Below, one piece after another: positions 10,421 through 21,419 of a DNA stretch of 64,000 nucleotides. The translations under genes and the position numbers were made by a program. The stretch is from Spiroplasma syrphidicola EA-1 (GTDB lineage: Bacteria; Bacillota_I; Bacilli_A; Mycoplasmatales; Mycoplasmataceae). Where the stretch lies: NCBI RefSeq assembly GCF_000400955.1, contig NC_021284.1, positions 248,001 through 312,000 of the forward strand, read 5' to 3'. How positions within the stretch are numbered: the stretch's first letter is position 1; every line of letters begins with the position of its first letter. Under the pieces are notes generated by a model. It did no database searches. It worked only from the letters and a program-made list of their open reading frames with translations, and was not told the DNA's origin.

Positions 10421-12628
10421 ATGTTAAATGAATTTATTACAAACTTGAATCCAAACCAACGTGAGGCGGTTTTAGCGATTAAAGGACCTGTTCGAATTAT
10501 TGCTGGGGCCGGGAGTGGTAAAACCCGCGTTATTATTAATAAAATTGCTTATTTAATTAAATATGCTAATTTAAAACCATGACGAATTTGTGCGGTAACT
10601 TTTACTAATAAAGCCGCAAATGAAATGAAAGAACGGATTATTGACTTAATTGGTCCTGATGGCAAACAATGTAGTATTTCAACCTATCACGCCTTATGTG
10701 TGCGTATTTTGCGCGAAGATATTGATACTTTAGGCTATAATCGTAATTTTAATATTATTGATAATCAAGACCAAGATAGTATTTTTCGAACAATCTATAA
10801 AAAAATGGATTATAAGTATGATAATAATGAAGCTAAGTTATTAAAAAGTACCTTGTCAAATTGAAAGAATGATTTTATTTCTCCAGCTAGTGCAAGTGCT
10901 AATAACAGTGATAATCCGAATGCTCGTCGCTGAGCGCATGTCTATAAACTTTATCAAGAACGTTTATTAGAATTAAATAGCTTAGATTTTAATGACTTAA
11001 TTTTATTAACTTACCAATTATTTCGTGATCATTTAACAGTTTTAGCAAAATGACAAGGTCGTTTTGATTATTTTTTAGTTGATGAGTTCCAAGATACAAA
11101 TGATTTACAATTTAGCATTATTAAGTGATTAACAGGAGAGCAACAAAATATTACGGTTGTTGGGGACCCTGATCAAACAATTTATTCATGACGAGGGGCT
11201 AAAATTAGTTTAATCTTAAATTTTGATCGCGAATTTAAAAATACCGAAACGGTTATTCTTGATCAAAATTATCGTTCAAGTCAGAATATTTTAAATTTAG
11301 CGAATAGTTTAATTGAGAACAATCCGAATCGGATTAAAAAAGAATTATTTACCGTTAATCAAAGTGGGATTAAACCAATTTTATATCACGGTCATAGTGG
11401 TGGGGATGAAGCGGAATTTGTTGCTAGCAAAATTCGTACCCTTGTTAAAAATGAAGAATTACGCTACCAAGACATTTTAATTTTATATCGCGCAAATTAT
11501 TTATCACGTGATATTGAAGGAGCTTTAGCTGACTATGGGATTTCTTACCATATTTATGGGGCGTTTAAATTCTATGAACGTAAAGAAATTAAGGATGCTC
11601 TATCTTTTTTACGCTTATTAGTTAATAATGATCCGTTAGCGTTACAACGGGTGTTATTATTATTTCCAAAAGTCGGGGAAAAAGCGGTGGAAAATGTTTT
11701 TGAATTAATGGGGACAGAACAATTAACAGGAAGTGACTTATTAATTAAACACCGTGAATTATTAGGAACGGGGTTAGCAAATAAATTAGAACCGTTAACA
11801 AGAGCTTTGATTGCTGGGCAAGCAGCGTTGCGAGAAGAGAAAACAATTGGTGAGATTCTAGACCAATTATTACAAGAAAGTGGTTACTTACAGCTTTTAA
11901 AAGATAATTTTGAAGAAGAACGGGTTGAAAATATTAAAGAGTTATTTAACTCAATTAATAAATTTGATCAACAAAATAAAGATTTAAGTGGCATTGATTT
12001 AGTTAATGAATATCTCCAATTAATGGCGTTACAAACTGACAATGATAATAATTTAGTTTCAGAAGATGCCGTTGCTTTAATGACAATTCATAATGCTAAG
12101 GGATTAGAAAAAAAAGTTGTTTTCATCATTGGTTTAAATGAAGGAATTTTCCCTTCGGCTCAAGCAATTCGTGGTGGGGCTAACCAGTTAGAAGAAGAAC
12201 GACGAACATTTTATGTGGCGATTACTAGAGCAAAAGAACAATTATTTATTAGTTATGCTGATGGCTTTTCCTATATTACTAATAATGAACGATTCCCATC
12301 CCGCTTTATTAAAGAGTTAAATGAAAATTATTTTGATTTAATTGAAAGTGAACAACCAAAAGCAGAACCAAAATATATTGATAAGTTCCAAAATTTTAAA
12401 AAGGATTGAAGAATTAGTTTAGAAGATTTTGGTTCTCAAAAATATTTAAATAGTAAAGCAACTGATGCAGCTAAAAACAAGTGAAAAATTAATGATACCG
12501 TTAACCATGAATTATTTGGAACAGGAGTAGTTGTTAAAATTATTGCCCAAAATATTCAAATTGTCTTTCCGTCACCAATCGGCTCAAAAATTATTTCAGC
12601 TGATAGTAAGGCAATTACAAAAGGATAA
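10421..12628 (+). CDS. pcrA: ATP-dependent DNA helicase, PcrA/UvrD type
   Basis: Superfamily 1A 3'-5' helicase for repair and replication restart. All motifs are visible in order: Q motif (LNPNQREAV), Walker [22 protein letters not shown], Walker [56 protein letters not shown] and [15 protein letters not shown]. Length 735 residues, normal for PcrA, with a short C-terminal beta domain. About nine TGA Trp codons lie in frame. AAAGGAG precedes the ATG. Confidence 0.95.
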
Positions 12629-12642
12629 AAAGAGGTGGGAAA

Positions 12643-13557
12643 ATGAAAATTCGTAATTATAAAGAGTTAGCAAAAATTGCCGGCTGTGGAGTGGGGACAA
12701 TTTCACGCTATTTTAGTGGTGGCTCGATTAGCCCTCAAATGGCTCAGCGTATTGAGGCAATTTTAAAAACAAATGAGTACGAAAAGAAAACTGAAAATGC
12801 GAAAGTAATTTATCTCTTATTACCAACTAATTTAAACCCAAGTTATTTTGCTCTTTTTCAGAAATTATTAAATTCTTTACTAAATCAAGAGTATGCCGTT
12901 AATACAATTTTCTTAACTTCTAACTGAGAACAACACGATGAACAACAGTTAAAATTATTAATTAACAGTAATTTTGAAAAAATAATTCTATTTTGACCAG
13001 TGGCAAATGGTTTTATTACAGAAATTCTTGATTTTTTACAGCCTTGAAAAGAACAAACGATTTTAATTGGTCAAAACTGTCCAGGGTGAACAACTTTCTT
13101 TATTAATAACGAAAAATTAATGTATGATTTTACAATGCACTTACTGGCTAAAGCTAAAAATATTTTATTTTTAAGTACAAAAGAGAATGATAATAAAGAG
13201 TTTTATCGGGGTTATTACAAAGCTTGTCAAGAAGTGGCAATTAACCCGCAACAATTAGTTTTACAAAAAAATGGGGAAGCAGATGAAGTTAACTTAACAA
13301 ATGCAATTATTGATAATAAGATTGAAACAGTTATTTGTTATGAGGATTATTCGCAGTTTTTATTAAAAAAACTAGCAAATTATCCTGTTTCAGTCGCAAC
13401 AATTACTTGTAACAATGAAGATATTAACCAACCCTGAAAAAATGATAAAACAATGGTAATTGATTGAGCGGAAATGTTAACAAAATTAGTTGCAGTTCTT
13501 AATAATCCAGACCAAAAAGCAGAGACAGTCGAATTACGCTATAAAATTAATGATTAA
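12643..13557 (+). CDS. LacI-family-like transcriptional regulator
   Basis: The N-terminal 45 residues form a LacI-type helix-turn-helix (NYKELAKIAGCGVGTISRYF, then a hinge-like SISPQMAQRIEAIL). The rest resembles a diverged periplasmic-binding-protein sensor fold. Length 304 residues, a little shorter than typical LacI proteins. It follows pcrA by 14 bases and precedes ptsH. Ligand and operators cannot be deduced, though a link to sugar phosphotransferase control is plausible from the neighbour. Confidence 0.72.
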
Positions 13558-13582
13558 AAGGATAAAAAAACGGAATATTTTA

Positions 13583-13609
13583 TTGAAAATTATATTTCTT
13601 TGATATAAT
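13583..13609 (+). promoter_or_regulatory. Promoter of ptsH
   Basis: TTGAAA, 15 bases, then TGATATAAT (extended -10). The ptsH start lies 41 bases downstream. Confidence 0.7.
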
Positions 13610-13650
13610 TATTAAGGACATTAAGATTTATATTTAAGGAGGAAATTTGA

Positions 13651-13914
13651 ATGGCATCGTTTAAGGCTATTATTATTGATCCAGTTGGTATGCATGCTCG
13701 TCCAGCCGCATTAATTGTAGGAGAAGCAGGAAAATACAAATCGGATATTACAATTTTTTCAGGAGGAAAAAGTGGTAATTTAAAATCAATTATGACAATT
13801 ATTGCCTTGGGTATTCACAAGGGAGCAGAAGTTGAAATTGTTGCAACTGGTGAAGACGAAGAAGCAGCAATTAGCGGAATTGAAAAAATAATGAAAGATA
13901 ACAAAGTTATATAG
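13651..13914 (+). CDS. ptsH: Phosphocarrier protein HPr
   Basis: Small energy-coupling protein of the phosphoenolpyruvate sugar phosphotransferase system. It carries the active-site motif GMHARPAA (phospho-His) and the regulatory serine region (NLKSIMTIIALGI) that HPr kinase phosphorylates in Gram-positives. Length 87 residues. Single-gene transcript: it has its own promoter and a terminator just downstream. AAGGAGG precedes the ATG. Confidence 0.96.
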   Translation: MASFKAIIIDPVGMHARPAALIVGEAGKYKSDITIFSGGKSGNLKSIMTIIALGIHKGAEVEIVATGEDEEAAISGIEKIMKDNKVI

Positions 13915-13931
13915 TTATTACAATTCATAAA

Positions 13932-13964
13932 AAATTAAAATTTTAGAAATTTTAATTTTTTTTT
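13932..13964 (+). terminator. Terminator of ptsH
   Basis: AAATTAAAATTT, a short TAG loop, AAATTTTAATTT, then a T run. Confidence 0.85.
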
Positions 13965-13981
13965 GAAATTTTATCAAAAAG

Positions 13982-14009
13982 TTTATTGTTTTAATATTTA
14001 GTATATAAT
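13982..14009 (+). promoter_or_regulatory. Promoter of tsaD
   Basis: TATAAT at 14004-14009 with a weak TTTATT -35 sixteen bases upstream; tsaD starts 19 bases after the -10 box. Confidence 0.6.
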
Positions 14010-14027
14010 TAAAAATGAGGTGTAAAT

Positions 14028-14981
14028 ATGGTCATTTTAGCAATTGAGACAAGTTGTGATGAAACAAGTATTGCGGTTTTAGCAGATGGAAAAGTATTAA
14101 GTAATGTTATTTCGTCGCAAATTGCAGAACATACAAAATTTGGAGGGGTTGTGCCAGAATTAGCATCACGTCTACATTTAAAAAATTTAAGTTATGTTTT
14201 ATCACAAGCACTTCATAACGCCAAAATAGCAATCACAGATATTAATTATATTGCATATACAGCAACTCCAGGTTTAATTGGAGCCTTGCATATTGGTAAA
14301 GTTGCCGCTGAAACATTAAGCACTTATTTGGAAATTCCTTTATTACCTCTAAATCATTTGTCAGGCCATATTTATGGCGCGGCAATTGACCAACAATTTG
14401 AATTTCCATTATTAGCATTATTAGTTAGTGGGGGCCATACACAATTAATATTAATGACAAGACATTTAAAATTTGAAATTCTTGGTTCAACCCTTGATGA
14501 CGCCGTTGGCGAATGCTACGATAAAGTGGCGCGAATGTTAGGATTAAGTTATCCTGGGGGACCAGTAATTGATCAATTAGCTCAAACCGGTAATCCCGAC
14601 CGCTATCAATTACCGTTACCATTGAATGATAAAAGTTACAACTTTTCTTTTAGTGGTTTAAAATCAGCCGCTGCTAATTTGCTTACTAAAATTAGAAATC
14701 GGGGAGAAGAACTAGCTATTAATGATTTTTGTGCAACATTTCAAAAAGTTTGTGTTGATACTTTAATGCAAAAATTAACAATGGCAATTAAAGAATATCA
14801 GCCAAAAATGGTTGTGCTAGCTGGTGGTGTTTCTGCTAATCAAAGTTTACGAAAAGCTTTTTTAGGGTTAGAGTCCTTAGGAGTAAAAGCGGTTGTTCCA
14901 AAATTAGAATATTGTACCGATAATGGGGCAATGATTGGGCGATTAGGATACCAAGAAATTTTAAATAATAACAATAAATAG
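14028..14981 (+). CDS. tsaD: tRNA N6-threonylcarbamoyladenosine transferase
   Basis: Transfers the threonylcarbamoyl group to A37 of ANN-decoding tRNAs, with TsaB and TsaE. The 317-residue ASKHA-fold protein starts LAIETSCDETS and carries the metal-binding His110 and His114 (NHLSGH), VSGGHTQL, and the C-terminal LAGGVSANQSLR and CTDNGAMIG motifs. No TGA codons occur. A GAGGTG site precedes the ATG. Confidence 0.96.
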   Translation: MVILAIETSCDETSIAVLADGKVLSNVISSQIAEHTKFGGVVPELASRLHLKNLSYVLSQALHNAKIAITDINYIAYTATPGLIGALHIGKVAAETLSTYLEIPLLPLNHLSGHIYGAAIDQQFEFPLLALLVSGGHTQLILMTRHLKFEILGSTLDDAVGECYDKVARMLGLSYPGGPVIDQLAQTGNPDRYQLPLPLNDKSYNFSFSGLKSAAANLLTKIRNRGEELAINDFCATFQKVCVDTLMQKLTMAIKEYQPKMVVLAGGVSANQSLRKAFLGLESLGVKAVVPKLEYCTDNGAMIGRLGYQEILNNNNK

Positions 14982-15002
14982 GAAAAAAGGAGAATTATAA
15001 CG

Positions 15003-15818
15003 ATGGCATCATTTCTATCGATTTTAGAAACATTTGATTCTAAAAATTTTACAAAAAAAGAAAAAGAAATTATTAAATACATCCGTGAAAATATGCGCGA
15101 TGTAACAACAATGAATATTGAGGTTTTAGCTCAAAAAGTTGATACTGGATACAGTGCAATTTATGGTTTATTACGAAAAATGCAAATTAAAGGATATCGA
15201 GACTTTTTAATTTCAATTGCGGCAGATGTTGAAATTAAATCATTAGATATGAGTAACATGGAACAGTTAATGAAGAAAACCTATTTTGATATTATTAATC
15301 AAAATGACACAATGATTGATAACGAGTTAGTAGGACAAACTGTTAATGCAATTACTGGGGCATATCGGATTTTTGTGATTGGAATGGGAACAACAAATTC
15401 ATTATCACAAACATTAGCATTAGAATTATATCGTTTTGGTTTTAATGCCTTTAATTTAGATGAAAATGAAGAAGATTTAGTCGTTCGTGCTCGTTTTATG
15501 ACAAAAAATGATTTAATTATTGCTTATTCATTATTTGGCGATAATGAAGCTGTTAATAAAGCCTTAGCAATTGCAAAAGACAATCAAGCAACAATTGTCG
15601 CAATTTCGGGAAAAGATATGTCAAAAGTTGTTAAATTAGCTAATTGAACACATATTATTTCAACCCCAAATCAAAAATTAAATGACAATGAAGTTTATGT
15701 TAATAAATTATTACCTTGAATGTATTTCACAGATGATTTAATTAATCGTTTATGGTCTTCAGGCTTTGTTGATCGTGAATTTGTTTTAGCTAAACAAGAA
15801 AATCGTTGAGATTACTAA
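15003..15818 (+). CDS. RpiR/MurR-family regulator, copy 1
   Basis: A 271-residue protein with an N-terminal helix-turn-helix (LTKKEKEII.YI and VDTGYSAIYGLLRKMQIKGYRDF) followed by a SIS phosphosugar-binding domain from about residue 115 (YRIFVIGMGTTNSLSQTLALEL). RpiR proteins sense phosphosugars. It is followed four bases later by a paralogue with the same architecture. Effector and targets are unknown. Confidence 0.8.
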
Positions 15819-15821
15819 TTC

Positions 15822-16652
15822 ATGGAAGCAATTTCAATTTTATCAAAACTATCAATGATCCAAGGTAGTTTGACCAAAAAAGAAACAAAAATTGTTAATT
15901 ATCTGAAAGCAAATATTAATAACCTACGGACAATTAAAATTGAAGATTTATCAACAGCAACCGGAATTGGTTATTCACCAATTTATTCGTTAATTAAAAA
16001 GTTAGGTTTCCAAGGTTATCGTGATTTTGTTATTGCGGTAGTTGCTGAACAAGAGCGTTTAAATAATAGCAATTTAAATGCCGATGCAACTGAAAATATT
16101 TCCCAGTTTTATCATGATATTATTCAACGCAATAATCAAGTTTTTGATAAACCAACGTTGCAAAAAATTGTTGGCTGATTTAAAAAAGCAAAAATAATTT
16201 CAATTGCTGGTTTAGGAATGGCAGAATTAGCCGCCCAAGAATTATCAACACGGTTATTTTATTTTGGTTTTTTTACAAATGTTTTATCAGGAACGGATGA
16301 AAATATTATTTTAAAAGCTGCGGCGTTAAATGAAAATGATGTTTTAATTTGTTTTTGTTTAGATCATCATAACAGTATTTTAATTAATGCCACAAAAGAG
16401 GCGAAAGCCCGCGGCGCATATGTTATTGCAGTTACAGCGAAACTAAATACTGATATTAGTCGCTATGCTGATTTAAATTATGGGATTATTACTTCGGCAT
16501 TATATGATAAGAGTGAAGTAATGATATCAAGTTTATTACCATTGATTTATTGAAATGATACCTTGTTACAACATATTATGGCGCTTGATAGCGAAAAAGA
16601 ATATCTTGATAATAAAGCAAGAATGATTAGAGTTGTAAAAAAATACCGATAA
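15822..16652 (+). CDS. RpiR/MurR-family regulator, copy 2
   Basis: A 276-residue paralogue of the upstream gene: the same helix-turn-helix (LTKKETKIVNYLKANINNLR, TGIGYSPIYSLIKKLGFQGYRDF) and a diverged SIS domain. The tandem pair could act as homo- or heterodimers. No clear ribosome-binding site precedes the ATG, which lies three bases after the first gene's stop, so translation is probably coupled. Confidence 0.78.
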
Positions 16653-16662
16653 TGCTTAAAGA

Positions 16663-16688
16663 ACTATCATTTTTAGCAACTTGATAGT
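16663..16688 (+). promoter_or_regulatory. Inverted repeat upstream of deoD
   Basis: ACTATCA and TGATAGT separated by 12 bases. It has no following T run, so it looks more like an operator than a terminator. It lies between the RpiR-like pair and deoD. Confidence 0.4.
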
Positions 16689-16731
16689 AAAATGATATTA
16701 ATAAAAAGCAAAGAAAGAAAGAAGGAACAAA

Positions 16732-17442
16732 ATGACACCACATATTAATGCGGAAAAAAAAGATATTGCTAAAATTGTTTTAATGCCAGGGGACCCATTA
16801 CGGGCAAAATTTATTGCCGAAAATTTTTTAGATAATTATCGATTAGTAAATGATGTTCGTAATATGTTTATGTATACAGGAACATACCATGGGAAAGAAA
16901 TTACAATTGCTGGAAGTGGAATGGGCTGCCCTAGTATTGGGATTTACTCATATGAATTATTTAAGTTTTATGATGTTGAATGTATTATTCGAATTGGTTC
17001 AGCTGGAAGTTATGTTAGTGAATTAGATGTTTATGATTTAGTTAATGTTACTTCAGCATATGGGGAAAATAATTATGCGAAAATTGTTGCTGGGCTTGAT
17101 GATCAAGTATTATCCGCATCTTCAGAGGTTGTTGATTTAATTACAACAACAGCGCAAGGGTTAGGGTTAAAGCTTAAAAATGCTCGTGTTCATTCTTCTG
17201 ATGTTTTCTATCGTCAAAACCCTGATGATTGAAAAAAAATTAATAAAGAATATGACGCGCTTTGCGTTGAAATGGAATCTTTTGCCCTATTTGCTAATGC
17301 TCGGGCTTTAAATAAAAAAGCGGGTTGTTTATTAACAATTTCTGACTCTTTTATTAGTGGGGCTGTCACAACAGCGGCAGAACGCCAAAATAATTTTAAA
17401 AAAATGATGGAATTAGCCTTAGAAGCGATAATTAAATTTTAG
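16732..17442 (+). CDS. deoD: Purine-nucleoside phosphorylase, DeoD type
   Basis: Cleaves purine (deoxy)nucleosides with phosphate for base salvage. Hexameric bacterial class: NAEKKDIAKIVLMPGDPLRAK phosphate-binding region, GSGMGCPSIGIYSYEL, RIGSAGSY, and the VEMESFALFANA and ISDS segments with the catalytic acid. Length 236 residues. Mollicutes depend on base and nucleoside salvage, which fits with hpt and guaA elsewhere in the window. Confidence 0.95.
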
Positions 17443-17456
17443 GAAAAAGGAGAAAT

Positions 17457-18824
17457 ATGATTAAGATTGTTGATTTGTTTAATAATAAAATAGCAAATGA
17501 TGAAGTTATTACTGTTGGGGGTTGAATTAAATCAAACCGTAATAATGGGAAGTTAGGTTTTTTAGTTCTTAATGATGGTTCGGCTTTTCAAAATGTTCAA
17601 GTTGTTTATAAACCAACTGAGGTTGCAAATTTTACTGAAATTGAAGGAATTAAGCTTTCTTCAGCGGTAAAAGTAACTGGGAAGTTTATTTTAACGCCAA
17701 CAGCAAAACAACCATTTGAAATTCAAGCGCAAGCAATTGAAATTTTAGATGAAGCAACAGAAGATAGTCCCGTTCAAAAAAAAGAACATTCATTTGAATA
17801 TTTACGAGAAATTGCTCATTTACGCGCTCGAACAAACACTTTTAATGCTGTTTTCCGGATTCGTAGTAGCTGTGCTTTTGCCATTCATAAGTTTTTTAAT
17901 CAAAAAAATTTTATTTATGTTCATACCCCAATTATTACTGGTAATGACGCCGAAGGAGCAGGGGAAGCTTTTATTGTTACTACTCGTAGTGATGGCAATT
18001 ATGCGGAAGATTTCTTTGGCAAAAAAGCTAGTTTAACCGTTTCAGGGCAATTACATGCCGAAGGGTTTGCCCAAGCGTTTGGTCAAGTATATACGTTTGG
18101 TCCAACGTTCCGAGCGGAAAATTCAAATACAACAAAACACTGTGCGGAGTTTTGAATGATTGAACCAGAAGTAGCGTTTAATGATCTAAGCCAAAATATG
18201 GATTTAGTTGAAGAAATGATTAAAGCAATTATAAATTATTTATTTGCTCATAATTTTGCTGAGTTAACATTTTTAAATGAAACAGTTGATCCAACACTAT
18301 TAGAACGTTTAACAACTTTAAAAGATAGTGCCTTTGATAGAATGACATATACGCAAGCAATTGATGTTTTAACAACAGCTTTAAATAATAATCATCCGTT
18401 TGAAAATAAAGATATTTTCTGAGGAATGGACTTACAAACTGAACATGAAAGATTTTTATGTGAAGAAATTAGTAAAAAACCAATGTTTTTAACTGATTAT
18501 CCAAAAGATATTAAGGCTTTTTATATGAAAGTAAATTCAGATAATAAAACAGTCGCTGCCTGTGATTTACTAGTTCCTGGAATTGGGGAATTAGTTGGAG
18601 GTAGTGAACGAGAAAGCAACTATGACAAAATTATTGCTCGCTGCCACGAAATGAATGTTCCGGTTGAGGAATTAGATTGATACTTAGATTTACGAAAATA
18701 TGGTTACTACAAAAGCGCTGGTTTTGGTTTAGGTTTTGAACGATTAGTGATGTATGTAACAGGAATTTTAAATATTCGGGATGTAATTCCGTTCCCCCGA
18801 ACACCAAAAAACTTATTATTCTAA
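17457..18824 (+). CDS. asnS: Asparaginyl-tRNA synthetase
   Basis: Class II aminoacyl-tRNA synthetase: N-terminal OB-fold anticodon-binding domain (residues 1-110), motif 2 in [20 protein letters not shown], and motif 3 in [22 protein letters not shown] rather than the AspRS pattern and the 455-residue length identify AsnRS. It follows deoD by 14 bases with AAAAAGGAG between. Confidence 0.95.
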
Positions 18825-18845
18825 AATTGAAATATGCTGTAAAAG

Positions 18846-18872
18846 AATTTTATTAAATAATAAAATTTTTTT
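18846..18872 (+). terminator. Terminator after asnS
   Basis: AATTTTATTA, AA loop, TAATAAAATT, then seven T. Confidence 0.9.
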
Positions 18873-18873
18873 A

Positions 18874-18882
18874 TGCTATAAT
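18874..18882 (+). promoter_or_regulatory. Extended -10 promoter for the HTH gene
   Basis: TGCTATAAT directly after the asnS terminator; no clear -35, as usual for extended -10 promoters. Confidence 0.65.
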
Positions 18883-18961
18883 CGTTGTATTGCATAGTTA
18901 GGAACAACTTAATTACTTTGCCTTTATTTTGGGACAAAAAAAGGAAAGAAAGGGGATTTTT

Positions 18962-19279
18962 TTGAACGAAATTATTAAACAATTACGGATTACGCGAGGT
19001 TTGACGCAACGAGAGTTAGCGGAGATATCAGGGTTACAGCAATCAACGATTTGTCGAATTGAGAATAATTGCTCAGCAACTAGCTGAAGTAAATTATTAG
19101 CCCTATTAATTGCGTTGAAAATTGACGTAAATGATTTTATTACCAAACTTAATTCATTTAATCCTGGAAAAGTATGTGAGTTTTTATCATTAATTATTGA
19201 TAATCCTAAAATAAGAAAAGAATTAGCTAATAATCCAAAGTTATTGGCGGCCAAAATTTTAAGAATTTTTTCAAATTAA
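18962..19279 (+). CDS. XRE-family helix-turn-helix protein, TTG start
   Basis: A 105-residue Cro/CI-type regulator. Residues 4-58 form the helix-turn-helix domain (QLRITRGLTQRELAEISGLQ, then STICRIENN); the remaining 45 residues are helical with no recognised domain. It starts with TTG after an AAAGGGG purine tract; no in-frame ATG fits. One TGA Trp is in frame. Isolated between two terminators; targets unknown. Confidence 0.8.
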
Positions 19280-19345
19280 AATAATTTAAATAAATATGTA
19301 ATAAAGATTTTTCTAGTTATGCAATTAGAAAAAATATGATAAAGC

Positions 19346-19369
19346 TACCCTTTTTGTAAAGGGTTTTTT
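19346..19369 (+). terminator. Terminator after the HTH gene
   Basis: CCCTTT, TTGT loop, AAAGGG, then six T. Confidence 0.9.
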
Positions 19370-19387
19370 CAGTTTCCCCCCCCTTAA

Positions 19388-19396
19388 TGTTATAAT
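19388..19396 (+). promoter_or_regulatory. Extended -10 promoter
   Basis: TGTTATAAT, 35 bases before the start codon of the zinc-ribbon pair. Confidence 0.65.
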
Positions 19397-19431
19397 TAGT
19401 AGGAAAGAGGTTAAATAACCAGGAGGAAAAT

Positions 19432-19917
19432 ATGATCTGAAATTATTATTTTATTTTTGACAGTAATGGAATTAATCAAGAAATCCGTTGCATTTGTCGC
19501 TCAGAAGAAGATGCTGTCTTAGCTTTACAAGATTGTTATTTAGATAATAAATATAACGAAGACATTGTGAAACAAATTTCATTTTGTTTGGTTTATAGTT
19601 ATGATGATGCTAATGAAAGTTATGAATTTAACAAACGCTTAACAGGGGAATTTATTAATGACTTATTGTTATGTAAACAGTGTAATCGAATTAAACAAAA
19701 ACTAAATTCTGATAAAATTTGTTCAGAATGTGAAAATGAATTAATTGGTTTAGAAACATTTAAATGTGATTTATGTAAAAAACAACGTCTAACTCGTGAT
19801 GATTTTGCCCGCGAATTATATGGGGAATTAATTTATGAAGGCCACAAATACAAAATTTGTTTTAAATGTGCCGAACAAAACTATCAAAAACAACCAATGA
19901 AAAGGGAGGGGAAATAA
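19432..19917 (+). CDS. Zinc-ribbon protein of unknown function, copy 1
   Basis: A 161-residue protein I do not recognise. About 80 residues of mixed alpha/beta character are followed by paired cysteines: LLCKQC, KICSEC, FKCDLC and KICFKC, enough for two treble-clef or ribbon zinc sites. Its stop codon overlaps the start of a second protein with the same plan. Strong AGGAGG site. No membrane segment or signal peptide; a cytoplasmic nucleic-acid or protein-binding role is possible but unproven. Confidence 0.7.
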
Positions 19918-20387
19918 TGAATATCCAAAAAAATCTATATGTTATTTTTTATGTCGAAGACCCCAATAAACGTCGTAGTGAAAAAGTTGTTAAAGTTTTT
20001 ACAACAGCAGAACAAACAGTTAAATATTTATTAACAAAAGTAACAATTGATGGAAAAAAAGTCCCAAAAGATAATCGCTGAATTTTACAAGTATTTAATT
20101 ATATTCCAGCAGATGATCGTTATGAATTTTCAAAATGAGAAACAGCGCAAGTTAAAAGTGTTGTTGGAATTTGTACCCATTGTCATGAATACTTTGCCCG
20201 CGAAAACAATTTAAATATGTGTGATAATTGTTTTTTACAAGTGCAAAAAGGCTTACAAGAATGTGATGTTTGTCATCAATTCTTTAATCCAATTGGAACA
20301 AAATTTGTTTCGAATGGTGATGTTTTTCCATCATTGGCTTGTGTTGATTGCTCAAAAGATTTAATTAAAAATTTAAAATTAAGCTAA
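19917..20387 (+). CDS. Zinc-ribbon protein of unknown function, copy 2
   Basis: A 156-residue tandem relative of the preceding gene, starting at an ATG that overlaps its TAA stop (TAATG). Same layout: an N-terminal alpha/beta domain, then ICTHC, MCDNC, ECDVC and ACVDC pairs. GGGAGGGG precedes the start. The shared arrangement suggests an old duplication and possibly a heterodimer. Function unknown. Confidence 0.7.
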
Positions 20388-20407
20388 GAAGACTGCTAGT
20401 CATTTTA

Positions 20408-20416
20408 TGCTATAAT
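20408..20416 (+). promoter_or_regulatory. Extended -10 promoter
   Basis: TGCTATAAT, 43 bases before the next gene. Confidence 0.65.
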
Positions 20417-20459
20417 AACGGTAGAAATTAATATTTTGAGAAAATATTAGGAGGAAGAA

Positions 20460-21326
20460 ATGTTAAAGTGAAATAATAAGATATTATTTTGATTTAGATT
20501 AGGGGCCTTACTATTAGTGGTATTCTTTTTAATCTTTGATCTAGTTTTAACAATTACCAACCCTTCAGGACTGAACGCTGATTTAGGATATGCAGAACGC
20601 GTGTCAAATTATTATGCTTTTTTTACAACGCAAAGTAATTATATTGTTGCGGCTTATTTCTTAGGTTATTTATTTGAATCAAAATTCCGTAATAGTCGCC
20701 CATCAGATGTGATTAAATTAGCTGTCGTAACATATATTACAGTAACAATGCTTGTTTTTTGATTTGGGATTTTTACCAATACCCAAACAAATACTTCATA
20801 TAGTTCTTATGAATGGGCTTCAACGATAATTTTACACTTAGTGATTCCATTCTGTATGATTTTGAGTTATATTTTAACCGCTGGAGAAAGCCAATATAAC
20901 ATCCGCAACCACTATAAATTATCATTATGATTAATTTTAGTTTATCCTGTTTTATATTTTGTTGTGATTTTAATTCGGGGGATTTTCCGCCAAATGGATC
21001 ATCGCCCAGAAGGAACGTGATTTCCCTACTTCTTTTTAAATATTTACCAACCAAATGGGATTTTAATCTTAGCGTTAATCTTTATTTGTATTCTGGTTTT
21101 ATTTGTTGGGTTACAATATATTTACTTATGAATAAACAATATGTTATTTAGACGGAATAAAGGGGAAACCTTAAATATGACAGTAAATAAAAAGGTTTTT
21201 GGGATTAATACAAAACCATTGCCAATTAAAAATGAAAAAGTATTTATTCCGGCTACTTTAATTAATTTAAGTAAAAGTTATGATAATAACGGATTAATTA
21301 CCGATTCTCAAAAAAATGTTAAGTAA
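20460..21326 (+). CDS. Pr6Pr-like multi-pass membrane protein
   Basis: A 288-residue membrane protein with about six hydrophobic helices. The segment FFTTQSNYIVAAYFL resembles the FT.QSN core of the Pr6Pr / FAR-17a-AIG1-like family, and a His follows in TIILHLVIPF. The last 60 residues are polar and cytoplasmic. Biochemical role unknown. An AGGAGGAA ribosome-binding site precedes the ATG, and a terminator overlaps its end. Confidence 0.65.
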
Positions 21327-21349
21327 AAGTGCTTGACACTTTTTTTTAT
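21325..21349 (+). terminator. Terminator whose loop holds the rpsP -35 box
   Basis: AAAAGTG, CTTGA loop, CACTTTT, then T run. TTGACA at 21333-21338 is formed by the loop plus the first stem bases. Confidence 0.85.
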
Positions 21350-21360
21350 TTCGGTAGAAT
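21333..21360 (+). promoter_or_regulatory. Promoter of rpsP operon
   Basis: TTGACA, 16 bases, TAGAAT: consensus -35 and near-consensus -10. It drives rpsP-rimM-trmD-rplS and overlaps the preceding terminator. Confidence 0.8.
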
Positions 21361-21419
21361 ATATAGTGATGTTAAGTTTTATAGTTTAACAGCAGAGATT
21401 TTTAGAAAGGATATTTAGT

